Notes under the pieces: generated by a model
Seen by the model: the letters and a program-made list of their open reading frames with translations, nothing else
Databases searched by the model: none
Told to the model about the DNA's origin: nothing
Shown: one piece after another, positions 37,000 through 45,965 of the stretch
How positions within the stretch are numbered: position 1 is the first letter of the stretch
Layout of the letters: every line of letters starts with the position of its first letter
Source: Chitinophagaceae bacterium
GTDB lineage: Bacteria; Bacteroidota; Bacteroidia; Chitinophagales; Chitinophagaceae
Direction: 5' to 3'
Assembly (NCBI GenBank): GCA_004173355.1
Contig: SEAD01000009.1
Span: forward strand, 1 to 64,000
Length of the DNA stretch: 64,000 nt
Translations under genes and position numbers: made by a program

Positions 37000-39258
37000 A
37001 TGAAAAAGATCATCAACATAAACCTTAGCGGCAGGGTGATTCCCATCGAGGATTCAGCTTACGAAAAACTGCAGGCTTATATTGAAAGCCTCCGCCGCTA
37101 CTTTGCCAACGAAGAGGGCCGGGATGAGATCATCAATGATATTGAAAGCCGCATCGCGGAGCTGATGAATGACAAGGTCCGCAAGGGCGCGTCAGCTGTG
37201 ACCGACGCCGATATAGATGAAATCATCGCTTCCATGGGACGCCCGGAGGACTTTGATGCCGATAACGAAACAGCCGGTTCCGCCCACCAGGATTTCAGCA
37301 GCAAGCAGGGATCACAGGGATCGCAGGGATCACAGGGTCAGCAGGGGGCGCAGGCAGAGAGTGAACCTTTCACCCGCACGCGTCCACGCACCCGCCTGTA
37401 CCGCAACACCAGCGATAAGTTCGTGGGTGGTGTATGCAGCGGGATCGCAGCCTACCTGAACGTAGACCCTGCGATAGTGCGGATCCTGTTTGCCATCATC
37501 ACCTTTGGTGGTTTTGGTATCGGCTTCCTTATCTATATCCTGCTCTGGATGATCCTGCCAACCAGCGATCTTGACGGATACCGCGGCAAACGACTCTACC
37601 GCAACCCCGAGGATAAAGTCATCGGTGGTGTGGCTGGCGGTCTGGCTGCCTATTTCAACAAGGAAGCAAGGATTATCCGCCTGATCTTTGCGGGTCCGTT
37701 ACTTCTCAGCCTGGTACTGGCAGTTATTGACGGTGTCTTTTCCTGGAACCATCACTTCGATTTTTTCCCAAGCCTGGTATTCGGTTCCCTGAACGCAACA
37801 CTCTGTATGATTTACATCGTACTCTGGATTGTCCTTCCTGAAGCCCGTACTAATTATGAAAAAATGGAAATGCGCGGCGAGCCGGTTGACCTGCAGAGCA
37901 TCCGCCAGAACGTGCGCGAACAGATGGGGAATGTAAACGAACGTATGAAGAGCTGGGGCGAAGAGGTAAAACAATCAGCCCAGGAATGGTCAAAGAAAGC
38001 AAGTGACTATGCAAGCACCAGGGGCAAAACATTCGCCAGCGAAGTGGGCTCCACGGCAGGACGCACAGGTGCCGGGATCGGTCATGCGATCGGTGTACTG
38101 TTCAAGGTCTTTTTCATGTTCATTTTCGGAGCTATTGCCTTTGGATTATTTGTGGCAGTGATCGCACTGATCTTTGGTGGCGCGGCATGGTGGCCGGTAA
38201 ATAATTTTATCTGGACCGGTAATTCACAGCAACTCTATGCATGGGGTACCCTCCTGTTCTTCCTCGCGGTTCCGCTGATCGGCATCATCACCTGGATTGT
38301 CCGCCGCCTGCTGAAAGTGCGGTCGCGGAACAGCTACCTGGGTTGGACATTCGGGTTTCTCTGGACAATCGGATGGGTTGCGATGATCCTGCTGGTATCC
38401 AGCATCAGCAACGATTTCCGCAATAAGGAATCAGTGGCTGTACCAATTCAGGTTAACCAGCCTGCACAAGACAGGATGATCCTGACCATCACTGATCCGG
38501 TGTTGTACAATAACAGCAACTTCATGTGGTCAAGTCATACCGGCGAAGGGTTTTCGCTGACAGACGATACGCTGAAACTTTCACAGGTAAATATCCGGTT
38601 TGAAAAAAGCAGCAATGCCGATTACCGGGTGACCCTGATCAAATACGGGTTTGGTAACTCCAGGGCTGATGCGCTCGCAAGGGCGGAGAGAGTGCAGTAC
38701 AATGTCCGTTCATATGACAGCCTGCTGGACCTCGGAAACGGATTTGCCGTTGGCCGCGAGAGCAAGTACCGCGGACAACACGTTGAGATCGTAGTGGAAG
38801 TGCCAGTCGGGAAAAAAATCCGCTTTGATGAAAGCGTGTATGACAAGATCAGTGGTGTGGATATCGACTGGGGTCGCATCCGCCGCAACGGCCGCCACCG
38901 CGATTACTATGAACGCCGGTACGACTGGAGATCCGGTATCGATTATACCATGGACGCAAGCGGTGACCTCATCGATGTGAATGGCCGTGCAATCCAACAA
39001 CAGACACCTGCCCCGGGCAATGGCTATCGCTACGACAACGAGAAAACGCTCGAGGAGCGCGAGCGGATCTGGAAAGAAGAGGGGGAACGCCTCGAACGGG
39101 AGAAGAAACAGAAAACAGATACCAGCCGGCCAGCCCGGATCGGACAGGCAGCAGGCACTGAGCCGGCCGGTGACGATGAATCAATGGATGATGAAGAAAC
39201 GGATTCGTATAGTTTCAACGTGCTCTCACCGGTGGATGCAGTGGTGAAATTTTACTAA
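37000..39258 (+). CDS. PspC domain-containing membrane protein (two PspC repeats)
   Basis: RLYRNTSDKFVGGVCSGIAAYLNVDPAIVRILF and RLYRNPEDKVIGGVAGGLAAYFNKEARIIRLIF; several TM segments; co-directional with padR. Confidence 0.9.
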   Translation: MKKIININLSGRVIPIEDSAYEKLQAYIESLRRYFANEEGRDEIINDIESRIAELMNDKVRKGASAVTDADIDEIIASMGRPEDFDADNETAGSAHQDFSSKQGSQGSQGSQGQQGAQAESEPFTRTRPRTRLYRNTSDKFVGGVCSGIAAYLNVDPAIVRILFAIITFGGFGIGFLIYILLWMILPTSDLDGYRGKRLYRNPEDKVIGGVAGGLAAYFNKEARIIRLIFAGPLLLSLVLAVIDGVFSWNHHFDFFPSLVFGSLNATLCMIYIVLWIVLPEARTNYEKMEMRGEPVDLQSIRQNVREQMGNVNERMKSWGEEVKQSAQEWSKKASDYASTRGKTFASEVGSTAGRTGAGIGHAIGVLFKVFFMFIFGAIAFGLFVAVIALIFGGAAWWPVNNFIWTGNSQQLYAWGTLLFFLAVPLIGIITWIVRRLLKVRSRNSYLGWTFGFLWTIGWVAMILLVSSISNDFRNKESVAVPIQVNQPAQDRMILTITDPVLYNNSNFMWSSHTGEGFSLTDDTLKLSQVNIRFEKSSNADYRVTLIKYGFGNSRADALARAERVQYNVRSYDSLLDLGNGFAVGRESKYRGQHVEIVVEVPVGKKIRFDESVYDKISGVDIDWGRIRRNGRHRDYYERRYDWRSGIDYTMDASGDLIDVNGRAIQQQTPAPGNGYRYDNEKTLEERERIWKEEGERLEREKKQKTDTSRPARIGQAAGTEPAGDDESMDDEETDSYSFNVLSPVDAVVKFY

Positions 39259-39297
39259 AAACGGTTGAAGCTGTTCCACTAACCAGGAACCGGAATG

Positions 39298-39315
39298 AGC
39301 CCCTGCAAAGGGGCT
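39298..39315 (+). terminator. hairpin after pspC-like gene, probable terminator
   Basis: AGCCCCT-GCAA-AGGGGCT; weak U-tract. Confidence 0.5.
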
Positions 39316-39364
39316 TTCTCCGTTATGGTACCTTGCCTTACATTTGCAGCATCAAAAAACAAAA

Positions 39365-40462
39365 ATGAAAAATACAGCCCTGACCCGTACTCATATTGCC
39401 GCCGGTGCCAAGATGGTCCCTTTTGCAGGATACAATATGCCCGTGAGCTATACCGGTATCAATGATGAACATGCGGCAGTACGGAAAAATGCAGGTGTAT
39501 TTGACGTGAGCCATATGGGCGAATTCATCCTTAAAGGTGAACATGCACTCGACCTGATCCAGCGGGTAACCAGTAATGATGCGGCAAAACTCAAAGCCGG
39601 ACATGCCCAGTACAGCTGCCTGCCCAACCATGACGGCGGCATCGTGGACGACCTGCTGGTTTACTGTATGGAAGAAAACAAATCCTATATGCTGGTGGTG
39701 AATGCATCCAATATCCGGAAAGACTGGGACTGGATCAGCAGCTTTAACACCAATAACGTGGAAATGCACGACATCTCCGAGAAGACAGGCCTTCTTGCGG
39801 TACAGGGGCCGAATGCCACCCGGATCCTGCAGCCGCTCACAGGGATCGACATCATGAACATGCCTTACTACACATTTGCCAAAGGCCGCTTTGCAGGGGT
39901 AGAGAATGTGCTGGTCAGCGCCACGGGTTATACCGGTGCCGGCGGGGTTGAAATTTATTTCCCGGTGGAAAGCCAGGACCAGGATAATAACGCCGTAAAA
40001 ATCTGGAATGCCATATTTGAAGTGGGCCAGGCGGACGGGATCAAACCTGCCGGACTGGGATCGCGGGATACCCTCCGTCTTGAAATGGGCTACTGCCTTT
40101 ACGGGAATGATATCGATGACAGCACGTCCCCGCTGGAAGCGGGTCTTGGATGGATTACCAAATTCACCAAGGAGTTTACCAACCGGCCAAGCTTTGAAGA
40201 ACAGAAGAAAAATGGACTTTCGCGCAAACTGGTTGGCTTTGAACTGGTTGACAAGGGAATTCCCCGCCATGGTTACGAGATTGCAGATGAGGAAGGGAAA
40301 ACAATCGGTGTGGTCACATCCGGAACGCAGTCGCCCAGCCTCGGAAAAGCGATCGGCATGGGCTATGTAAAAACTCCCTTTGCGTCCATCGGCACAACCA
40401 TTTTTATCAGGGTCCGCGAAAAGCTGTTACAGGCAAAAGTGGCCAAACTCCCCTTTGCCTGA
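39365..40462 (+). CDS. gcvT: glycine cleavage system aminomethyltransferase GcvT
   Basis: [81 protein letters not shown]. Confidence 0.96.
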   Translation: MKNTALTRTHIAAGAKMVPFAGYNMPVSYTGINDEHAAVRKNAGVFDVSHMGEFILKGEHALDLIQRVTSNDAAKLKAGHAQYSCLPNHDGGIVDDLLVYCMEENKSYMLVVNASNIRKDWDWISSFNTNNVEMHDISEKTGLLAVQGPNATRILQPLTGIDIMNMPYYTFAKGRFAGVENVLVSATGYTGAGGVEIYFPVESQDQDNNAVKIWNAIFEVGQADGIKPAGLGSRDTLRLEMGYCLYGNDIDDSTSPLEAGLGWITKFTKEFTNRPSFEEQKKNGLSRKLVGFELVDKGIPRHGYEIADEEGKTIGVVTSGTQSPSLGKAIGMGYVKTPFASIGTTIFIRVREKLLQAKVAKLPFA

Positions 40463-40563
40463 GCCGGAACGGCCAATGGGACAGACTGCGCAGGTGGGTG
40501 GGCTAAAGCCCTTTTGCATGATTATTGCTTGATAGCGGCGAAGAACCAGCTAAAAACCACTCC

Positions 40564-41040
40564 ATGCCCAGTATCCATCTCACAACATTTATCGCTGCGC
40601 CGGCCGACCGTGTGTTCGATCTCGCACGCAGTATCGATCTCCACAAGTATTCCATGACCCATCATAAGGAAGAAGCCGTGTCCGGTACACGGTTCGGACT
40701 GATTGAGAAGGGCGAAACAGTCACCTGGAAAGCAAAACACCTGTTCAAGACCCGTTTTCTCCGGACCCGGATCTCGGAGATGTTGCGGCCGACGGCCTTT
40801 ACCGATGAACAGGAAGAAGGCGATTTCCGCTCCATGAAACATGTACATATTTTCAAACCCTGCGACAACGGTACTATCATGATCGACCAGTTTGATTTTG
40901 AAATGCCCTACGGTGCGCTGGGCAAGGGCCTGGGTAAGGTATACCTGACCCGTTATATGCGTAAACTGCTCGAAACCCGCAACAAAACCATCCGCGAGTA
41001 TGCGGAAACGGAGCAATGGAAGAAGGTTTTACAGAAATAA
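40564..41040 (+). CDS. SRPBCC family (START-like) protein
   Basis: MPSIHLTTFIAAPADRVFDLARSIDLHKYSM...RYMRKLLETRNKTIREYAE. Confidence 0.85.
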   Translation: MPSIHLTTFIAAPADRVFDLARSIDLHKYSMTHHKEEAVSGTRFGLIEKGETVTWKAKHLFKTRFLRTRISEMLRPTAFTDEQEEGDFRSMKHVHIFKPCDNGTIMIDQFDFEMPYGALGKGLGKVYLTRYMRKLLETRNKTIREYAETEQWKKVLQK

Positions 41041-41080
41041 TCCCATTTAGCCCCATTGCGTTATTTTTGCGCCCTTATTT

Positions 41081-41812
41081 ATGAGCAAGAAACCTTCCCT
41101 GCATACATCACTTTCGCCCGCACTGCTGAACCTGTACGACCTGAACAATGCAGTAGTGGTAGTGATCGATGTGTTCCGCGCTACCTCCACCATTGCGTCA
41201 GCACTTTTTAATGGTGCGAAGTCCGTCATCCCGGTGGACTCCGTACCAAAGGCAATTGAAATCAGCAGGAATATCGACGGCATCGCCGCGGGGGAACGGG
41301 ACGGAAAAATAGCAGATGGCCTTGTGCATGGCAACTCCCCTCTCGAATATTCGCGTGAGTTTATTGAGAACCGTACACTGGTGCTCACCACTACCAATGG
41401 CACCCGCTTGCTGCACATGGCACTTGAACGCGGCGCAGATACGATTGTTACCGGTTCATTCCCGAACCTCGGTGCAGTATGTGAATACCTGGTGCATGAA
41501 AATAAGGATGTGGTGCTGGGTTGCGCAGGATGGAAAGACCGCTTCAACCTCGAAGACACCCTGTTTGCAGGGGCCGTGATCAGCCAGGTAAAAAAACATT
41601 TTGAGATCCATTGTGACAGCTCGCTTATGGCCGAAACCATGCACCAGAAATACAGGAACAACATGATCGGCGCGGCGAAAAAATTCACGCATTACCACCG
41701 CCTGGTGGAGCGTTTCGGACTGATCGACGATATCCAGTTCTGCCTCACTCCGGACATTGCAAATGTGATCCCTGTATACCACGAAGGAAAGCTGGTGGTG
41801 CCGGGAAAATAA
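41081..41812 (+). CDS. comB: 2-phosphosulfolactate phosphatase family protein
   Basis: VVVIDVFRATSTIASALFNGAKSVIPVDSV, LTTTNGTRLL, GSFPNLGAVCEYL, LGCAGWKDRFNLEDTLFAGAV. Confidence 0.88.
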   Translation: MSKKPSLHTSLSPALLNLYDLNNAVVVVIDVFRATSTIASALFNGAKSVIPVDSVPKAIEISRNIDGIAAGERDGKIADGLVHGNSPLEYSREFIENRTLVLTTTNGTRLLHMALERGADTIVTGSFPNLGAVCEYLVHENKDVVLGCAGWKDRFNLEDTLFAGAVISQVKKHFEIHCDSSLMAETMHQKYRNNMIGAAKKFTHYHRLVERFGLIDDIQFCLTPDIANVIPVYHEGKLVVPGK

Positions 41813-41993
41813 AAAGCAAAACTATACAAGATAGGGCTTTTTCCCGGGTCCCGGAACAGCCAAAAAATTTGCTTCATTTTTCAAGGAAAAACGAATGAGT
41901 TTCGTTTAGATTTGCCGGTTGCCCTTCTTTGGGACAGACCGGAAAGTCCGGCTGCACGGGGGTAACGGCGATTTTGTACATCAAAAACTAAGA

Positions 41994-44900
41994 ATGGCGT
42001 TACCACATCTGCTGAAGTACGTTTACACCCATGGAACCGATGAAGTGATCCGTCGCGGTAAAAAAATACATGCGATTGGTTATGTGGAACTGATCGAATA
42101 CGACGACCTGTTTGGCTCTGCGGTATTCCGTGTAAAAGACGATAGTTATTCCACCTATTACAAGGTCCATATCCACAAGTTCAAGGATGCAAAAGAGCTT
42201 TCGCTCCGATGCAGCTGCCCATACAATATCGGTGATATCTGCCGTCATGAAACAGCATCGCTGTTCCAGTTGCAGGAGATGATCGACAAGGGCCAGCTGG
42301 AGGCAGAAGATGTGGCCTACGACCAGCGTCATACGGTGGCAAAAATGAAGTCGATCGAACTCAAAACGCTTCGATTGCTTTCTTCCCCGGAGATCTTCAA
42401 CGAAGCCGAATTATGGCTCCGCACCAATAAGGCAAAAATTGAACTGGCCGAAAACGAAACTGTCAAAGCCAGTGTAACCATCAATGGTGAAGTATACAAA
42501 ATCCTGCTCCGCAAAAACGAGGAAAGGAATTTCGACACCAGTGCAGACTACGTGGATCCGGAACATCCGCTCTCCCTCCCCAAAGTCATTGTGTTCCTTC
42601 AGTTACTCAACGCACATGGCGCTAATTATTTTGACAGTATCCGTAACTGGGACAAGGAAAAAAACAAACTGCTAGAGGCATATGGTTACTCGCTCTCCGA
42701 TGACCTGAAAGGGAAATTTGAGTTTGCGTATAAGGAAGGGAAACCCTTTCTCCGCGTACTGGATTCGAGTATCAAGCGGGTGGCACCACTGGTCACAACC
42801 CCCCGGCCCGTGCTGCAGCAACAGGAAAAAAAGGAAGAAGAAATGCCGGTTGAGGTGCAGGAAGTGGCGGTACGGCCACAACTCAGGCTGGGCGTGGTTT
42901 TCAACTTTAATAAAAAACAATACCCCTATTTTACCATCGATGCCATCACGGGCGAACCCAATGACGCCAATGACGGGTTTGCGGGCAAGGTGGAAAAACC
43001 CGATATCAGCCGGTATCTCGACCTCGACAAACTGATGGAGGAAGACAAACAGTTGCTGACAGTGCTGCGCAAACTGCAGGATGTGGAGATCAATAAATAC
43101 ATCAGCCGCAATTCGCCGTTCTCCGGGATCTGGGAAAACATCATCCACCAGGAAGGGGAAGACCTGCCTGGTGAGACCAAGGAGCTGATGGCAGAGTACC
43201 TGTTTCCCCGTATAAAAAAAATGTGCATCGAACATTCGGATAAGGCGCTCTTTTATACCCTTGCCGAAAACAAGCCGTTCAAGACCGCTAACCTCGAACC
43301 CCTGCAGGTATCCCGCGAAGAAGCAAGACCCCATTTTTTCGTCCGGAAAAATGCGGCGTATACCGTGGAATGCCTGGTAAAGGCGGAGGGCATGGATTAT
43401 GACCTCGGTGACAATGAATGCAACAGTCCGCTCTTTTTCCTTTATAACAACCAGCTCTTCTGCTGGAAGGACAATGAAGTGGTGCACCTCGTGGAAAAAT
43501 TCCTGCCCGACGGGAAAATGGAAGTAGCGGTGGATGACTGGGAAAAAACACTGCAGGAATTTATCCTTCCACTTGCCAAAGAACATAAACTTGATTTTGA
43601 TAAATCGCTGGTACAGGAAATACGTGACGGGGATCCCGAGGTAAAACTCTTCCTAGTTGAAAAGGGCGACTACCTTGTGTTCCAGCCCTCTTTCTCCTAC
43701 AAGGGTTTTGAAACCAGGTCACGCGACCGCGATGAGATCGTGGTGCCGCAGGGCGACAAGGTAGTGCTGGTCCACCGCAACCGTGAAGTGGAAAAGCAGT
43801 TCATCGATAAACTGCAGAACCTGCACTCGAATTTTATTGTGAACGAGGAAAACGGATCACTGGCACTCAAAGGCACGGATGTGCTGAAGAACAACTGGTT
43901 CTTCCTTTTCGTGGATGCGATGAAGGAGATGAAGACGCCCGTGTTCGGTTTTGAAGCATTGAAAAATTTCCGCTTCAACACAGCGAAACCACAGACCAAA
44001 ATATTTATCAGCAGTAATACCGATTGGTTTGATGCAAAAGTTGATATCGTGTTTGGCGACCAGAAAGTCACCGTTGCCGATGTGAAACGGGCGCTGGCCA
44101 ACAAGCAGCAGTTTGTGCAGCTGAATGATGGTACACTTGGGATCCTGCCGGAAGAATGGCTGAAAAAATATTCTCTCCTGTTCCGTGTAGGTGAAGGCAA
44201 CAGCAACAACCTGAAACTCTCCCGCTATCACCTGAGTGTAGTCGATGAACTTTATGAATCACGGGATGAAGAAGAACTGGCCGTACAGCTGGAAGAAAAG
44301 TACGAGAAGCTGCGGGAGTTCAACAAAATCCGGGAAATACCGCCACCAGCGCATCTCGCGCCGATCCTGCGGCCGTACCAGATTGCCGGTTTCCAGTGGC
44401 TCAATTACCTAAAAGATATCAAGTGGGGTGGCATACTGGCGGATGACATGGGTCTTGGTAAAACGGTGCAGGCGCTTTCTTTCCTTGAACATTCCCGTGC
44501 TGAAATGGGGAATATCAAGGCGCTGGTAGTGTGTCCGACCACCCTGATTTATAACTGGGAGAATGAGATAAAAAAATTCACCCCGAAACTGACTTACCGC
44601 ATCCATCACGGTGCTACGCGTACGCGGTCGCGCGAGGAGATCCTTGATCACGATGTGACCATCACCACCTACGGCACACTGCGCAGTGATATCAAACTGC
44701 TGGTTAGTGTGACATTTGATTTTGTAGTACTTGATGAAAGCCAGGCAATCAAAAACCCCGCGAGCAAGGTAACCAAGGCCGCCAGCCTGCTCAACGCCAA
44801 ACACCGCCTCTGCATGAGTGGTACCCCGCTGCAGAATAATACATTTGATGTGTTTGCGCAGATGAACTTCCTCAACCCGGGTATGCTCGGTACGATGGAA

Positions 44901-45755
44901 TTCTTCCGGCAGGAGTTTGCGATACCTATCGATAAATTTGGTGAGCAGGACCGCAAGGAGCACCTGAAAAAATTACTGTATCCGTTTATATTAAGACGTA
45001 CAAAGGAACAGGTTGCCAAGGACCTCCCATCCAAACAGGAGATGATCCTCTGGTGTGAGATGGAAGATGAACAGCGCAGGATTTATGATGCGTACCGGAA
45101 TGATTTCAGGGACAAAATCCTTGGCACCATCCAGGAACAGGGTATCCAGAAATCGCAGCTGACCATCCTGCAGGGCCTGATGAAGCTGCGCCAGATCTGC
45201 GATTCCCCGGCAATCATGAATGAGGATGAAAAGCTGGAAAACCATTCCATTAAACTCGAGGAACTCGGTCGCGAAATCACAGAAAATATCAGCAACCACA
45301 AAGCCCTCGTGTTTTCGCAGTTCCTCGGCATGCTGGCTCTTATCCGGGCGAAGCTGGACGAGCTGGGTGTGAAATACGAATACTTCGATGGTTCCACATC
45401 CGCGCCTGACCGGGAAAAAGCCATCCAGAGTTTCCAGAACGACGACGGGGTACGCGTATTCCTGATCTCCCTGAAAGCCGGTGGTGTGGGTCTCAACCTT
45501 ACCGCGGCAGACTATGTATATATTGTCGATCCCTGGTGGAATCCGGCTGTAGAGCAGCAGGCCATTGACCGGACGCACCGTATCGGGCAGACGAAAAACA
45601 TTTTCGCCTACCGGATGATCTGTAAGGATACGATCGAGGATAAGATCCTCTCCCTGCAGGACAAAAAGCGTGCGCTGGCAAAAGACCTGATTGCAGATGA
45701 TTCCTCGTTTGTGAAAAGTCTCAGCCGCGAAGACGTGGAATACCTGTTCAGTTAG
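41994..45755 (+). CDS. SNF2-family DEAD/DEAH helicase with N-terminal SWIM zinc finger
   Basis: CSCPYNIGDICRHETASLFQ (SWIM), ILADDMGLGKTVQALSFLEH, LDESQAIKNP (DEAH-box equivalent DESQ), MSGTPLQNN, LISLKAGGVGLNLTAADYVYIVDPWWNPAVEQQAIDRTHRIGQ. Confidence 0.95.
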   Translation: MALPHLLKYVYTHGTDEVIRRGKKIHAIGYVELIEYDDLFGSAVFRVKDDSYSTYYKVHIHKFKDAKELSLRCSCPYNIGDICRHETASLFQLQEMIDKGQLEAEDVAYDQRHTVAKMKSIELKTLRLLSSPEIFNEAELWLRTNKAKIELAENETVKASVTINGEVYKILLRKNEERNFDTSADYVDPEHPLSLPKVIVFLQLLNAHGANYFDSIRNWDKEKNKLLEAYGYSLSDDLKGKFEFAYKEGKPFLRVLDSSIKRVAPLVTTPRPVLQQQEKKEEEMPVEVQEVAVRPQLRLGVVFNFNKKQYPYFTIDAITGEPNDANDGFAGKVEKPDISRYLDLDKLMEEDKQLLTVLRKLQDVEINKYISRNSPFSGIWENIIHQEGEDLPGETKELMAEYLFPRIKKMCIEHSDKALFYTLAENKPFKTANLEPLQVSREEARPHFFVRKNAAYTVECLVKAEGMDYDLGDNECNSPLFFLYNNQLFCWKDNEVVHLVEKFLPDGKMEVAVDDWEKTLQEFILPLAKEHKLDFDKSLVQEIRDGDPEVKLFLVEKGDYLVFQPSFSYKGFETRSRDRDEIVVPQGDKVVLVHRNREVEKQFIDKLQNLHSNFIVNEENGSLALKGTDVLKNNWFFLFVDAMKEMKTPVFGFEALKNFRFNTAKPQTKIFISSNTDWFDAKVDIVFGDQKVTVADVKRALANKQQFVQLNDGTLGILPEEWLKKYSLLFRVGEGNSNNLKLSRYHLSVVDELYESRDEEELAVQLEEKYEKLREFNKIREIPPPAHLAPILRPYQIAGFQWLNYLKDIKWGGILADDMGLGKTVQALSFLEHSRAEMGNIKALVVCPTTLIYNWENEIKKFTPKLTYRIHHGATRTRSREEILDHDVTITTYGTLRSDIKLLVSVTFDFVVLDESQAIKNPASKVTKAASLLNAKHRLCMSGTPLQNNTFDVFAQMNFLNPGMLGTMEFFRQEFAIPIDKFGEQDRKEHLKKLLYPFILRRTKEQVAKDLPSKQEMILWCEMEDEQRRIYDAYRNDFRDKILGTIQEQGIQKSQLTILQGLMKLRQICDSPAIMNEDEKLENHSIKLEELGREITENISNHKALVFSQFLGMLALIRAKLDELGVKYEYFDGSTSAPDREKAIQSFQNDDGVRVFLISLKAGGVGLNLTAADYVYIVDPWWNPAVEQQAIDRTHRIGQTKNIFAYRMICKDTIEDKILSLQDKKRALAKDLIADDSSFVKSLSREDVEYLFS

Positions 45756-45965
45756 TACTTCACAGACTTGAAACTTCTATGGCCCGGGCAGGATCCAGCC
45801 CGGGCAACTGATCGCCGCGCGCAGTTACGATCCCCTGCAGGTCTATATTTTCCTGCCGCTGGTCGGTGCCTGTTTACCAGTCATCCATATTTGCGCCGGT
45901 GGCAAAGTCGCAGCGAAGGTTATTGAAGGGGTTTACGTCTAACTTCGTACAACCACAAATAACAC

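Noticed and set aside
37305-37353. Short direct repeats as a possible CRISPR
   Set aside because: Repeat unit is about 9 bp, in frame inside a CDS and without spacers; it encodes a QGS repeat.
41941-41960. GGAAAGTCCGG motif resembling the conserved RNase P RNA GAGGAAAGTCCGGGC box
   Set aside because: Only a short match inside CCGGAAAGTCCGG (simple hairpin); no other RNase P RNA elements nearby and the SNF2 gene starts 40 bp later.
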